Origin: Cereibacter_A azotoformans
GTDB taxonomy: Bacteria; Pseudomonadota; Alphaproteobacteria; Rhodobacterales; Rhodobacteraceae
DNA: 64,000 bases
NCBI RefSeq assembly: GCF_003050905.1
Contig: NZ_QAOT01000001.1
Strand: one strand, 5' to 3'
Within the stretch, counting starts at the first letter, position 1. Each line of letters opens with the position of its first letter. Below, piece after piece: positions 44,580 through 52,955 of the stretch. The notes under the pieces are model-generated. The model saw only the letters and a program-made list of their open reading frames with translations. It ran no database searches and had not been told where the DNA came from. Made by a program: the position numbers and the translations under genes.

Positions 44580-45551
44580 TTGACCGGCCATGATGACATT
44601 CCGGAAACCGCCCTCGACTGGCACCGCGCGGGCAGGGGGGCCGTCCTCGCGACCGTGATCGAGACCTGGGGCTCGGCTCCGCGCCCTGCGGGCAGCCAGC
44701 TTGTGGTGGCCGGGGACGGCGCGATGATGGGCTCGGTCTCGGGCGGCTGTGTCGAGGGGGCGGTCATTGCCGAAGCCGCCGCCGCACGCGCGGACGGCCG
44801 CTCGCGGTTGATGACGTTTGGCGTGTCGGACGACGAGGCCTTTGCCGTGGGCCTCGCCTGCGGCGGCACGATCCGCGTGCTGGTCGAACCCATCGGCACG
44901 GCCCTGCCCGAGGCGCTGCTGGCCGATCTCGTGGCGGCGCGCGCGGCCCGGCGGCCGATCGCGCTGCTGGTGCATCCCGAGAGTGGCGCGCATCGGCTGG
45001 CGGGGCCCGAGGAGGCCCGCGTGGCCACGCGCCTGCGCGCGGACCGCTCGGGTCTCGAGGAGGATGGCTGGTTCATCGGCATCCACAACCCGCCCTTGCG
45101 AATGGTCGTGGTGGGCGCGGTCCACATCGCCCAGCCGCTGCTGGCGATGGCCCGGATCGCCGGCTTCGAGCCGACCCTCATCGACCCGCGCAGCGCCTTC
45201 GGCTCTGCCGCGCGGTTCCCCGGCGAAACGATCCTCGAGGATTGGCCGGACGAGGCGCTTGCCCGCCTTGAGCCGGATGCCCGCACGGCGGTGGTGACGC
45301 TGACGCACGATCCAAAGCTCGACGATCCGGCCATCCTCGCCACCTTCGCCACGCCGGCCTTCTACCTCGGATGCCTCGGCTCGCCCCGCACCCATGCCCG
45401 GCGCCTGGACCGGCTGCGGGAGGCCGGAGTGTCCGAGGACCAGATCGCCCGGATCCATGCGCCCGTCGGGCTCGACATCGGCGCGCGCAGCCCGGCCGAG
45501 ATCGCGGTCTCGATCCTCGCCCAGATCACCGAGCGGCTGAGGCGGGGCTGA
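44580..45551 (+). CDS. xdhC: XdhC/CoxI-family molybdenum cofactor insertion chaperone
   Basis: About 323 residues. N-terminal XdhC/CoxI domain ('AVLATVIETWGSAPRPAGSQLV', 'GSVSGGCVEGAVI') and C-terminal Rossmann domain ('MVVVGAVHIAQPLLAMA', 'YLGCLGSPRTHARRL'). XdhC proteins protect and sulfurate the molybdenum cofactor and hand it to xanthine- or CO-dehydrogenase-type enzymes. The TTG at 44580 has GGGAG at good spacing; an ATG at 44574 directly abuts that site. Overlaps the next gene by one base. Confidence 0.85.
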   Translation: MTGHDDIPETALDWHRAGRGAVLATVIETWGSAPRPAGSQLVVAGDGAMMGSVSGGCVEGAVIAEAAAARADGRSRLMTFGVSDDEAFAVGLACGGTIRVLVEPIGTALPEALLADLVAARAARRPIALLVHPESGAHRLAGPEEARVATRLRADRSGLEEDGWFIGIHNPPLRMVVVGAVHIAQPLLAMARIAGFEPTLIDPRSAFGSAARFPGETILEDWPDEALARLEPDARTAVVTLTHDPKLDDPAILATFATPAFYLGCLGSPRTHARRLDRLREAGVSEDQIARIHAPVGLDIGARSPAEIAVSILAQITERLRRG

Positions 45552-46561
45552 TGCGGTTCGGCCCGGTTCCGCTGGACGAGGCCGAGGGGTCGATCCTCGC
45601 CCACTCGCTCGTCCTGCCCGAGGGGCGGCTGCGCAAGGGTCTCGTGCTGGGGCCGGCCGAACTCGCGCGGCTTCGGGCGGCACAGGTGACCGAGGTGACG
45701 GTGGCGCGACTGGGGGCCGGGGATGTGCCCGAGGATGCCGCCGCCGCGCGTCTTGCCGCGGCGCTGGTGCCCGACGAGGCCGGGGCACGCTTGGGCCGTT
45801 CGGCGGCCTTCACGGGGCGGGTGAACCTGAACGCCACGGCGCCGGGGCTGGTGGCCCTCGACGCCCCGCGCATCCATGCGCTCAACCGGATCGATCCGGC
45901 CCTGACGCTGGCCACGCTCGCGCCGCTCACGCGGGTCGAGCCGGGAATGCTGGTCGGCACGGTGAAGATCATCGCCTATGCGGTGGAGGAGGCGGAGCTG
46001 GCGCGCGCCGAGGCGCTGGCGCGGGCCGCGATCCGCATCCTGCCCGTCGTACGACGGAGCGCAGGGCTGCTTTGCACCGAGGTGCCGGGGCAGGAGGCGA
46101 AGCTGACCTCCAAGGGCCGCCGTTCGGTCGAAAAGCGGCTGTCGGCGCTGGGGATGGAGCTTCTGGCCTGCGAGGTGACGCCCCACGAGGCGGGCGCCAT
46201 GGCCGACGCCCTTCGGCGCCTGCCGGGCGAGATGCTGCTCATCCTGACCGGCTCGGCCACCTCCGACCTCCACGACACCGCGCCGGAGGCGCTGCGGCAG
46301 GCGGGCGGCCGGGTGGCCCGGTTCGGGATGCCGGTCGATCCGGGGAACCTGCTGTTCCACGGCAGCTTCGACGCCCGTCCGGTGATCGGCCTGCCCGGCT
46401 GCGCCCGATCCCCGGCGCTGAACGGCGCGGACTGGGTGCTGGAACGGCTCGCCTGCGGGCTCGAGGTCGATGACGAGGCCATCGCCGCGATGGGCGTGGG
46501 CGGGCTTCTGAAGGAGATACCGCTGCGCCCGCAACCGCGCGAACGGCGGGAGCGGACCTGA
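45551..46561 (+). CDS. Molybdopterin-binding (MoeA/CinA-type) protein of the Cox cluster
   Basis: A 336-residue protein beginning 'MRFGPVPLDEAEGSILAHSL', with a MoaB/Mog-like fold in the second half ('CTEVPGQEAKLTSKGRRSVEKR', 'LLILTGSATSDLHDTAPEAL', 'GLPGCARSPALNG'). Such proteins accompany CoxD/E/XdhC sets and probably supply or modify molybdopterin (for example cytidylylation). The start overlaps the XdhC stop (TGATG), so both are co-translated. Confidence 0.78.
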   Translation: MRFGPVPLDEAEGSILAHSLVLPEGRLRKGLVLGPAELARLRAAQVTEVTVARLGAGDVPEDAAAARLAAALVPDEAGARLGRSAAFTGRVNLNATAPGLVALDAPRIHALNRIDPALTLATLAPLTRVEPGMLVGTVKIIAYAVEEAELARAEALARAAIRILPVVRRSAGLLCTEVPGQEAKLTSKGRRSVEKRLSALGMELLACEVTPHEAGAMADALRRLPGEMLLILTGSATSDLHDTAPEALRQAGGRVARFGMPVDPGNLLFHGSFDARPVIGLPGCARSPALNGADWVLERLACGLEVDDEAIAAMGVGGLLKEIPLRPQPRERRERT

Positions 46562-46586
46562 AAAAGGGGGCCGATGGCCCCCCTGT
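46562..46586. terminator. Bidirectional terminator between the Cox cluster and infC
   Basis: GGGGGCC-GAT-GGCCCCC preceded by AAAAA. Read on the minus strand it is followed by TTTTT, a good terminator for infC. Read on the plus strand it lies just past the MoeA-type gene stop. Confidence 0.8.
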
Positions 46587-46605
46587 TCCGCCGTGCGAGG
46601 CGCCC

Positions 46606-47151
46606 TTACTTCGGGGCGATCATCATCACCATCTGACGGCCTTCGAGCTTCGGCATGGCCTCGACCTTGCCGACCTCGGCCTCCGACACCTGCGCGGCGA
46701 CCCGGTTCAGAAGCTCGAGCCCGAGTTCCTGGTGCGCCATCTCGCGGCCGCGGAAGCGCAGGGTGACCTTCACCTTGTCGCCCTCGCCGAGGAACTTCAG
46801 CACCGAGCGCATCTTCACGTCGAAATCGTGGGTATCGGTCCCGGGGCGGAACTTGATCTCCTTGATCTCGATGATGTGCTGCTTCTTGCGGGCCTCGGCC
46901 TCGCGTTTCTGCTGCTCGTACTTGAACTTGCCGAAGTCCATGATCTTGCAGACCGGCGGTTCCGCGTTCGGCGAGATCTCGACGAGATCAAGCCCCGCCT
47001 CTTCGGCCATCGACATGGCGCGCGAGGGGGTGACGATCCCGATGTTCTCGCCATTGGCGCCGATCAGACGGATCTCGGGGCAGCGGATGCGCTCGTTGAC
47101 ACGGGGGCCCGTTTCGCGTTGCGGCGGGGCGTTGTGGGGTCTGCGGGCTAT
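46606..47151 (-). CDS. infC: Translation initiation factor IF-3, ATA start codon
   Basis: A 181-residue IF-3 with both domains: N-domain 'GPRVNERIRCPEIRLIGANG', linker 'KFKYEQQKREAEARKKQ' and C-domain 'IKEIKFRPGTDTHDFDVKMR'. No ATG or GTG lies at the expected start. The sequence before 'ARRPHNAPPQRE' is ATA at 47149-47151, with AAGGA eight bases upstream. Non-standard start codons in infC permit autoregulation because IF-3 itself rejects them. The frame stays open further upstream ('MKGSGRDT...') but without a ribosome site. Confidence 0.92.
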   Translation of the reverse strand: MARRPHNAPPQRETGPRVNERIRCPEIRLIGANGENIGIVTPSRAMSMAEEAGLDLVEISPNAEPPVCKIMDFGKFKYEQQKREAEARKKQHIIEIKEIKFRPGTDTHDFDVKMRSVLKFLGEGDKVKVTLRFRGREMAHQELGLELLNRVAAQVSEAEVGKVEAMPKLEGRQMVMMIAPK

Positions 47152-47313
47152 GGTGGCGTTCCTTGTGCGGTTAACAAATGTGCGGCGCAAAATAGTGTCC
47201 CTACCGCTCCCTTTCAACCGGATTCGGGGCTTGTCGCGGTGTCTTGTGGGGGAACGGCCTGCGGCATCGCGACGTTGCCACTGGGCAGAGGCGCCGCAGG
47301 TGAAGGACAGGGA

Positions 47314-47949
47314 ATGAACAGGATTGCGATCATCGTCGGGCTGGTGCTGCTCGCGGCGGCGGGGTTCGGCTGGTATCAGTATGGCTATCTGCCGCAGCAG
47401 GAGGCGGCCGAGGCGGCTCGGTCCGCCGAGGATGAGGCGGCGCGGGCGGCCGAAGAGGCCCGTCTTGCCGCCGAGGCGGCGCGCGAGGAGGCGGCCGAAG
47501 CCGCCCGCGCCGACGAGGATGCCGCCGCCGAAGCGGCCGCCGCTGCGGCGGCCGCGGCCGACGCGGCGACCGAGGCCGCTTCGGATGCCGCCGCTGCCGC
47601 CGCCGCGGCGACCCAGGAGGCAGCGCGCACGGCCGGAGAGGCGGCCTCTTCCGCGGCCGATGCGGCCGTCGAGGCCGCACGTCAGGCCGCCGCCGCCGCC
47701 ACGCTCGCCGCGCGCAACGCGGCCGACGCGGCGGGTGAGCTGCTTCCCGAAGACCTGCTGCGGGTCGAGACCTATGACCGCGCCCGTGTCGATGCCATGA
47801 TCGACTCCTCGGATCTGGACCCGGCGACCAAGGAGCGGCTGAAGAACACGATCGAGGCGGCCGAGGCGACCCCCGAACTGCTTGGATCGGCCCTTGAAAC
47901 GGTGCGGACCTCGCTGGGGGTAGGCGCGCCCGCGGCCGACGCGCAGTAA
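47314..47949 (+). CDS. Membrane-anchored Ala/Glu-rich coiled-coil protein
   Basis: A 211-residue protein, not recognised. One N-terminal membrane helix (residues 4-24, 'IAIIVGLVLLAAAGFGWYQY'), then about 110 residues made almost wholly of Ala, Glu, Asp and Arg that should form a long helix or coiled coil, then a small C-terminal domain ('DLLRVETYDRARVDAMIDSS'). Possibly a periplasmic spacer or scaffolding protein. ATG behind AGGGA. Confidence 0.6.
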   Translation: MNRIAIIVGLVLLAAAGFGWYQYGYLPQQEAAEAARSAEDEAARAAEEARLAAEAAREEAAEAARADEDAAAEAAAAAAAAADAATEAASDAAAAAAAATQEAARTAGEAASSAADAAVEAARQAAAAATLAARNAADAAGELLPEDLLRVETYDRARVDAMIDSSDLDPATKERLKNTIEAAEATPELLGSALETVRTSLGVGAPAADAQ

Positions 47950-47990
47950 GGGGCGACCCCGGTCGCGCCGTTCACGAAGCGCGAAATGCA

Positions 47991-48022
47991 GGAACGCCGC
48001 GCGGGGGGTTGCGCGGCGTTCC
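47991..48022. terminator. Perfect 12-bp hairpin between convergent genes
   Basis: GGAACGCCGCGC and GCGCGGCGTTCC around GGGGGGTT, midway between the coiled-coil gene (+) and ferredoxin reductase (-). Probably terminates both, although no T-run is present. Confidence 0.6.
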
Positions 48023-48039
48023 GACAGCGGTCGCCGTGT

Positions 48040-48846
48040 TCAGATACCGTCGCCCACGAAGGCCTTCTCGACCACATATTCCAGCGGCTCGGAGTTGGCG
48101 CCCTCGCGCAGGCCAAAGCCCTCGAGTACGGTCTTGACGTCGAGGTTGAACTGGAGCGAGCCGCAGACCATCGCGCGGTCCTCGTCCATGTTCATCTGCG
48201 GGATGCCGAGGTCGGCGAACACCTTGCCCGAGGTCAGGTTGTCGGTGATCCGGCCCATCCGGTCCGACGTCTCGCGCGTGGTGGTGGGATAGTAGAGCAG
48301 CTTGTCGCCCACCATCTCGCCGATCAGCGGATCGTCCTTCAGGCTCTCGACCAGCTGCCGGCCGTATTCCAGCTCGGACTTCTCGCGGCAGGTGTGCATC
48401 ATGATCACCTGCTCATACCGCTCGTAGGTCTCGGGATCGCGCATCAGCGAGGCGAAGGGCGCAAGGCCGGTCCCGGTTGCGAGGAACCAGATCCGCTTGC
48501 CGGGCAGCAGCGCGTCGAGCACGAGCGTGCCCACCGGCTTCGGGCGCAGGATGATCTGGTCGCCCGGCTGGATGTGCTGCAGCCGCGAGGTCAGCGGCCC
48601 GTCCGGCACCTTGATCGAGTAGAACTCCAGCTCTTCGTCCCAGTTGGGCGAGGCGATGGAATAGGCGCGCATGATCGGCTTGCCGCGCTCGTCGAGCAGC
48701 CCGATCATCACGAACTCGCCCGAGCGGAAGCGCAGCGACTGCGGGCGCGTCACGCGGAACGAAAAGAGGCGGTCCGTCCAATGCTGCACCGTGGTCACGG
48801 TCTGCGCATCGGGCAGGGTCTTCACAATGGCGGCATTCTGGTTCAT
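48040..48846 (-). CDS. fpr: Ferredoxin/flavodoxin-NADP+ reductase
   Basis: A 268-residue plant-type FNR of the bacterial subclass. FAD site 'IMRAYSIASPNWDEELEFYS', NADP site 'LATGTGLAPFASLMRD' and 'DRAMVCGSLQFN', and a C-terminal 'EYVVEKAFVGDGI'. It exchanges electrons between NADPH and ferredoxin or flavodoxin, for example for sulfite reductase encoded next door or in oxidative stress. Start at 48846 ('MNQNAAIVKTLPDA'). Confidence 0.92.
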   Translation of the reverse strand: MNQNAAIVKTLPDAQTVTTVQHWTDRLFSFRVTRPQSLRFRSGEFVMIGLLDERGKPIMRAYSIASPNWDEELEFYSIKVPDGPLTSRLQHIQPGDQIILRPKPVGTLVLDALLPGKRIWFLATGTGLAPFASLMRDPETYERYEQVIMMHTCREKSELEYGRQLVESLKDDPLIGEMVGDKLLYYPTTTRETSDRMGRITDNLTSGKVFADLGIPQMNMDEDRAMVCGSLQFNLDVKTVLEGFGLREGANSEPLEYVVEKAFVGDGI

Positions 48847-48880
48847 GGCTCGGTCCCCTTGGTCCGCTCTTTCAGTAAAT

Positions 48881-48897
48881 CTTCGCACCCTGCGAAG
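48881..48897 (-). terminator. Short palindrome between the cys operon and fpr
   Basis: CTTCGCA-CCC-TGCGAAG, 12 bases after the last cys-operon stop and 35 bp before the fpr start. It could be a weak terminator for the operon or an operator for fpr. Confidence 0.4.
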
Positions 48898-48908
48898 AAA
48901 GGCCGGAA

Positions 48909-49316
48909 TCAGCCTTTAAGCTGCGACTGATAGTCATGGTTTTGCCAGTTGGCGCGGAAGAGCCACTGATCCTCGGGCTGGCGGGCGGCGAGATCGTCCG
49001 GGATTTCCACCTCGTCGAAGCCGGAACGGCGGGCCATGGCATATTGATCCGCGATCAGCGGCCCGAAGGCGCGCAGTCGCCCGCGGTAGCCCATCCGGCG
49101 CAGCCGCCGGGCCAGCGTGAAGCCGCGCCCGTCGCTGAAGGACGGAAAGGCGATGCGGATGAGGCCGAGCCGCTCGAGCCGATTGCCCAGCCGCGCCGGA
49201 TCGTCGGTGTTGGCCAGATCCACCGCCTCGGCCCCGTCGGCCAGCGCCTCGAGCGGGGCAATCTCGCCCGGCCAGTCGTCCGCCACGAACCCCTTGTCGG
49301 TGACGATGATGCTCAT
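48909..49316 (-). CDS. DUF934 protein of the sulfate-assimilation operon
   Basis: A 135-residue DUF934 protein ('LANTDDPARLGNRLERLGLIR', 'SFSDGRGFTLARRLRRMGYRG', ending 'QNHDYQSQLKG'). The family is always seen with cysH/cysI in proteobacteria and is thought to assist sulfite reduction, but its function is not proven. Overlaps cysH by ATGA. Confidence 0.82.
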   Translation of the reverse strand: MSIIVTDKGFVADDWPGEIAPLEALADGAEAVDLANTDDPARLGNRLERLGLIRIAFPSFSDGRGFTLARRLRRMGYRGRLRAFGPLIADQYAMARRSGFDEVEIPDDLAARQPEDQWLFRANWQNHDYQSQLKG

Positions 49317-50068
49317 GCCGCGTCCTCCTTGTTCACGGGCCCGCGCACCGCACGACCGTCGATGAAATGGATGCCGCACTCGGTCTTGGCGCTGCCGCGC
49401 CAGCGCCCCGCGCGCGGGTCCTCGCCCTCGGCCACCGGCGAGGTGCAGGGCTCGCACCCGATGGACGGGTAGCCCTTCGCCACCAGCGGGTGCCGGGGGA
49501 GGTTGTTGTTGGCGATGTAGTCCTCGAGGTCCTCGCGCCCCCAGTGGGCCAGCGGATTGACCTTGATGCGCCGATCGTCCTCGGCCTCGAAGAAGTCCAC
49601 CGCCGCGCGCGTGCCGCTCTGGTAGCGCTTGCGCCCCGTGATCCAGCCGTCGAAATGCCGGAGAGCCCGCTCGAGCGGCTCGACCTTGCGGACCGCGCAG
49701 CAGGCGTCGGTGTTGTACTGGTTCAGCGTACCGTCCGGGTCCTCGAACGAGATCCGCGGCTGGGTGGCGCGGATCGTGCGGATGTCGCACAGATGCAGCG
49801 TGTCGGCCAGCTGGCGCTGGTAGTCGAGCGTCTCCTGAAAGAGCATCCGCGTGTCGATGAAGATCACCGGCGTCTCGGGTGCAATGACCGAAACCAGATG
49901 CAGCAGCACGACCGACTCGGCCCCGAAGGAGGAAACGAGCGCCACCCGGCCCAGATCCGCATCCTTCAGCGCATGTTCGAGCACCGCGGTCGCGCCGTGG
50001 TGCCTGTAGCGGGCATTCAGCGCCGCCACACGATCGGCGACGGCGCCCTGGGGAACCTTACGCAGCAT
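49313..50068 (-). CDS. cysH: Adenylyl-sulfate (APS) reductase, assimilatory
   Basis: A 251-residue PAPS/APS reductase family protein. 'SSFGAESVVLLHL' binds the nucleotide phosphate. Cysteine pairs 'DACCAVRKVEP' and 'SIGCEPCTSPV' are the [4Fe-4S] ligands that mark the APS-using (plant/bacterial) type rather than the E. coli PAPS enzyme. A C-terminal 'KTECGIH' supplies the catalytic Cys. It reduces APS to sulfite. Overlaps the cysI stop by 11 bp. Confidence 0.93.
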   Translation of the reverse strand: MLRKVPQGAVADRVAALNARYRHHGATAVLEHALKDADLGRVALVSSFGAESVVLLHLVSVIAPETPVIFIDTRMLFQETLDYQRQLADTLHLCDIRTIRATQPRISFEDPDGTLNQYNTDACCAVRKVEPLERALRHFDGWITGRKRYQSGTRAAVDFFEAEDDRRIKVNPLAHWGREDLEDYIANNNLPRHPLVAKGYPSIGCEPCTSPVAEGEDPRAGRWRGSAKTECGIHFIDGRAVRGPVNKEDAA

Positions 50069-51728
50069 CCTTTGCGCCTTCCGCGTCATAGAGGGCCGCC
50101 TTGAAGGGCGCATGCCCCAGACGGCGCACGGTTTCGAGAAAGGTCTCGGACGGCCCGCTGCGGACCCGGAGATAGGCACGCACGATCCGCTCGATCGCGG
50201 GCACGATCTCGTCATAGGCAAAGCCCGGGCCCGTCTTCTCGCCGATCGCCGCCGTCTCGGTGCCGTCGCCGCCGAGAGTGATCTGGTAGTTCTCGACCCC
50301 CGCCCGGTCGAGGCCGAGGATGCCGATATGGCCGACGTGGTGATGGCCGCAGGCGTTGATGCAGCCCGAGATCTTGATCTTCAGCGGGCCGATCTCGTGC
50401 TCGAGCTTCAGCTCGTCAAAGCGGGTCGCGATCTGCTGCGCCACCGGGATCGAGCGCGCCGTCGCCAGCGCGCAGTAATCCATGCCCGGGCAGGCGATCA
50501 TGTCCGAGATCAGGCCCACGTTCGCCGTGGCCAGCCCCGCCTGCGCCAGCGCCGCATGGACCGCCGGCAGATCCGACTTGTGGACATGCGGCAGGATCAC
50601 GTTCTGCTCGTGGCTGATGCGCAGCTCGTCATGGCCGTAGCGTTCGGCGAGGTCGGCCATCACCCGCATCTGCACGGCCGTGGCGTCGCCCGGGGTCGCG
50701 CCATGCGCCTTCAGGCTGATCGTCACGATGGCGTAATCCGCCTGCCGGTGCGCGGTCAGGTTCGTATCCGCCCAGGAGCGGAACACCGGATCGGCCTCGT
50801 AGAAATCGTCGTAGGCGTCGGTTGGCGCGTTGCGGAAGGCGGGCGGGGCGAAGGCCTTCTCGATCTCGGCCAGAAGCGCCTGGTCGTTGCCCCCGAACTC
50901 GGCGCGGGTCTCGACGAACCGCTCCTCGATCATCTGGGTGATCGTCTCGACGCCGGTCTCGAAGACGGTGATCTTGATCCGCGCCTTGAACTTGTTGTCG
51001 CGCCGCCCAAGCTCGTTGTAGACGCTCAGGATCGCCTCGACGTAGGGCAGCAGGTCCGCCTTTGGCAGGAACTCCCGCACCGTATGGCCGATCATCGGCG
51101 TCCGGCCGAGGCCGCCGCCCACGATCACCTCGAAGCCCGGCTCTCCGGCCGCGTTCCGCACCATGCGCAGGCCGATGTCATGCGCGCGCGTCACCGCCCG
51201 GTCGTTGGGCGAACCTGTGATCGCGATCTTGAACTTGCGCGGCAGGAACTGGAACTCGGGATGGTCCGTGGACCACTGGCGCAGAAGTTCGGCCACCGGG
51301 CGCGGGTCCTCGATCTCGTCGGCGGCGGCGCCGGCGAAATGGTCCGCGGTCACGTTCCTCACGCAGTTGCCCGAGGTCTGGATCGCGTGCATTTCCACAT
51401 CGGCCAGCGCCGACAGGATCTCGGGCACGTCCGACAGCTTCGGCCAGTTGAACTGGATGTTCTGGCGCGTGGTGAAATGGCCATAGCCCTTGTCCCACCG
51501 CTCGGCGATCATCGCAAGCTGGCGCATCTTGCGGCTGTCGAGCGTGCCATAGGGGATCGCCACCCGCAGCATGTAGGCGTGAAGCTGCAGGTACAGCCCG
51601 TTCATCAGGCGCAGCGGCTTGAACTCGTCTTCGGTCAACGAGCCGTCGATGCGGCGGCGCACCTGTTCGCTGAACTGGGCGACACGGGTGCGGACAAAGG
51701 CCTCGTCGAAGTCATTGTAGCTGTACAT
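50058..51728 (-). CDS. cysI: Sulfite (nitrite/sulfite) reductase, sirohaem and [4Fe-4S]
   Basis: A 556-residue reductase with two ferredoxin-like half domains and the cofactor motifs C-x5-C ('MIACPGMDYCALATAR') and C-x3-C ('SGCINACGHHHVGHIGILG'). 'ERWDKGYGHFTTRQNIQFNW' is the usual N-terminal signature. It reduces sulfite to sulfide, and the sirohaem would come from the methylase encoded two genes upstream. Electron donor probably ferredoxin or flavodoxin. Nitrite reduction cannot be excluded, but the cysH neighbour favours sulfite. Confidence 0.92.
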   Translation of the reverse strand: MYSYNDFDEAFVRTRVAQFSEQVRRRIDGSLTEDEFKPLRLMNGLYLQLHAYMLRVAIPYGTLDSRKMRQLAMIAERWDKGYGHFTTRQNIQFNWPKLSDVPEILSALADVEMHAIQTSGNCVRNVTADHFAGAAADEIEDPRPVAELLRQWSTDHPEFQFLPRKFKIAITGSPNDRAVTRAHDIGLRMVRNAAGEPGFEVIVGGGLGRTPMIGHTVREFLPKADLLPYVEAILSVYNELGRRDNKFKARIKITVFETGVETITQMIEERFVETRAEFGGNDQALLAEIEKAFAPPAFRNAPTDAYDDFYEADPVFRSWADTNLTAHRQADYAIVTISLKAHGATPGDATAVQMRVMADLAERYGHDELRISHEQNVILPHVHKSDLPAVHAALAQAGLATANVGLISDMIACPGMDYCALATARSIPVAQQIATRFDELKLEHEIGPLKIKISGCINACGHHHVGHIGILGLDRAGVENYQITLGGDGTETAAIGEKTGPGFAYDEIVPAIERIVRAYLRVRSGPSETFLETVRRLGHAPFKAALYDAEGAKDAA

Positions 51729-51746
51729 GATCGCTTCCCTCCGGCG

Positions 51747-52052
51747 TCAGCGCGCCGCCAGTTCCTGCTTGCCGTGGCGGTAGTTCGAGGGGCCGCGCGT
51801 GCGGAAGACCTCGCGGAAATGGACGGGCTCGGGCCCCATCGCGCCCGACCGGGCGTCGGCGAGATAGGCGCCCACCACCTCGGACTTGCGCGCCGCGGCA
51901 TGCAGCAGCCGAAGCTGGCCGTGGGCCTCGTCCTCGATCAGCTCCGCCTCATGGTGGTGGCGCGTCCAGCGGTCATCGGCCGTCAGATAGACGACATCGC
52001 CCTCGAGCAGCGCGTTGGCGGTCACGACCTTCGGAATGAACGGACGGCTCAT
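51747..52052 (-). CDS. DUF2849 protein
   Basis: A 101-residue DUF2849 protein ('VVTANALLEGDVVYLTADDRW', 'YRHGKQELAAR' at the end). The family sits between cobA-type methylase and cysI in alphaproteobacterial cys operons; its role is unknown, perhaps a small partner of sulfite reductase. ATGA overlap with the upstream methylase. Confidence 0.8.
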   Translation of the reverse strand: MSRPFIPKVVTANALLEGDVVYLTADDRWTRHHHEAELIEDEAHGQLRLLHAAARKSEVVGAYLADARSGAMGPEPVHFREVFRTRGPSNYRHGKQELAAR

Positions 52053-52843
52053 GCGGTGGCTTCCTTCAGTTGGGGCAGCGCCGCCGCAGCGCGGCGAGGC
52101 GCGAGCCCGTAGAGCACGATAGCCGGGCCGGTCAAACCGGCAACGGCCTCGGCAAGGGTGGCAAGGGTGCCGGCAACGATCCGCTCGTCGGCGCGGCTGA
52201 CATTCTCGATCACGGTGACGGGGGTCTCGGGACTCGCCCCATGCATCATGAGCCGGCCCTGGATGAACCGGGCTGACTTCTTTCCCATGTAGATCGCGGC
52301 GACCTCGCCGGCGCGGGCAAGACCCCGCCAGTCCTGCTCGGCAAAACCCGCCATGTCATGGCCCGTCACGATGCGGAGCGCGGCGTTGCGCCCGCGCTTC
52401 GTGAGGCCCTGGCCGATGGTCGCGGCGGCGGCGGCGGCCGTGGTCAGCCCCGGCACGATGCGCCAGGCGATCCCCGCCTCGTCCAGCGCCTCGATCTCCT
52501 CGTCCAGCCGGCCGAAGATGCCGCTGTCGCCCGACTTGAGCCGGACGACGCGCCGGCCCGACCCGGCATGGTCCACGATCAGGGCGTTGATCTCGCCCTG
52601 CGGGGTGGAGGGGCCAAAGCCTTCCTTGCCGGCCTCGATCCGGAGCGCCTGCGGCGGGATCAGCTCGAGGATCTCGAGCCCCACCAGCCGGTCATGGATG
52701 ACCACCTCGGCCTGCGTCAGCGCCCGGCAGGCGCCCATGGTCAGATGATCGACCGAGCCGGGGCCGGCACCGACGAAGATGACCTGTCCGGGGGCGGTGG
52801 GGGCGTGCAGCATCCTTGCCATCCATTGCTGGGAGTTCGCCAT
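52049..52843 (-). CDS. cobA: Uroporphyrinogen-III C-methyltransferase (CobA/CysG-type)
   Basis: About 264 residues. SAM methylase signature 'VIFVGAGPGSVDHLTMGACRAL', then 'VVRLKSGDSGIFGRLDEEI' and 'VIENVSRADERIVAGTLATL'. It makes precorrin-2, the sirohaem precursor required by CysI. No dehydrogenase/chelatase half is fused. First gene of the cys operon, divergent from the Lrp-type regulator. Met at 52822 or 52813 could be the true start; no strong ribosome site decides. Confidence 0.88.
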   Translation of the reverse strand: MANSQQWMARMLHAPTAPGQVIFVGAGPGSVDHLTMGACRALTQAEVVIHDRLVGLEILELIPPQALRIEAGKEGFGPSTPQGEINALIVDHAGSGRRVVRLKSGDSGIFGRLDEEIEALDEAGIAWRIVPGLTTAAAAAATIGQGLTKRGRNAALRIVTGHDMAGFAEQDWRGLARAGEVAAIYMGKKSARFIQGRLMMHGASPETPVTVIENVSRADERIVAGTLATLAEAVAGLTGPAIVLYGLAPRRAAAALPQLKEATA

Positions 52844-52955
52844 GCAATCTAGGACAGTTTCCCCGTGTGGCGCCATATCCCCTTGCAGATAAGGAAGATT
52901 GTTCCCTATGGTGCGCGGGATGGAACGGGGTTCCGCGGAAAGGGGAGTTGCGCGG

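Noticed and set aside
42059..45352. 1097-residue open frame antisense to the OmpA-type and XdhC genes
   Set aside because: An Arg/Gly-rich translation of the complement of an acidic, Ala-rich coding region. The sense frames have a signal peptide and domains.
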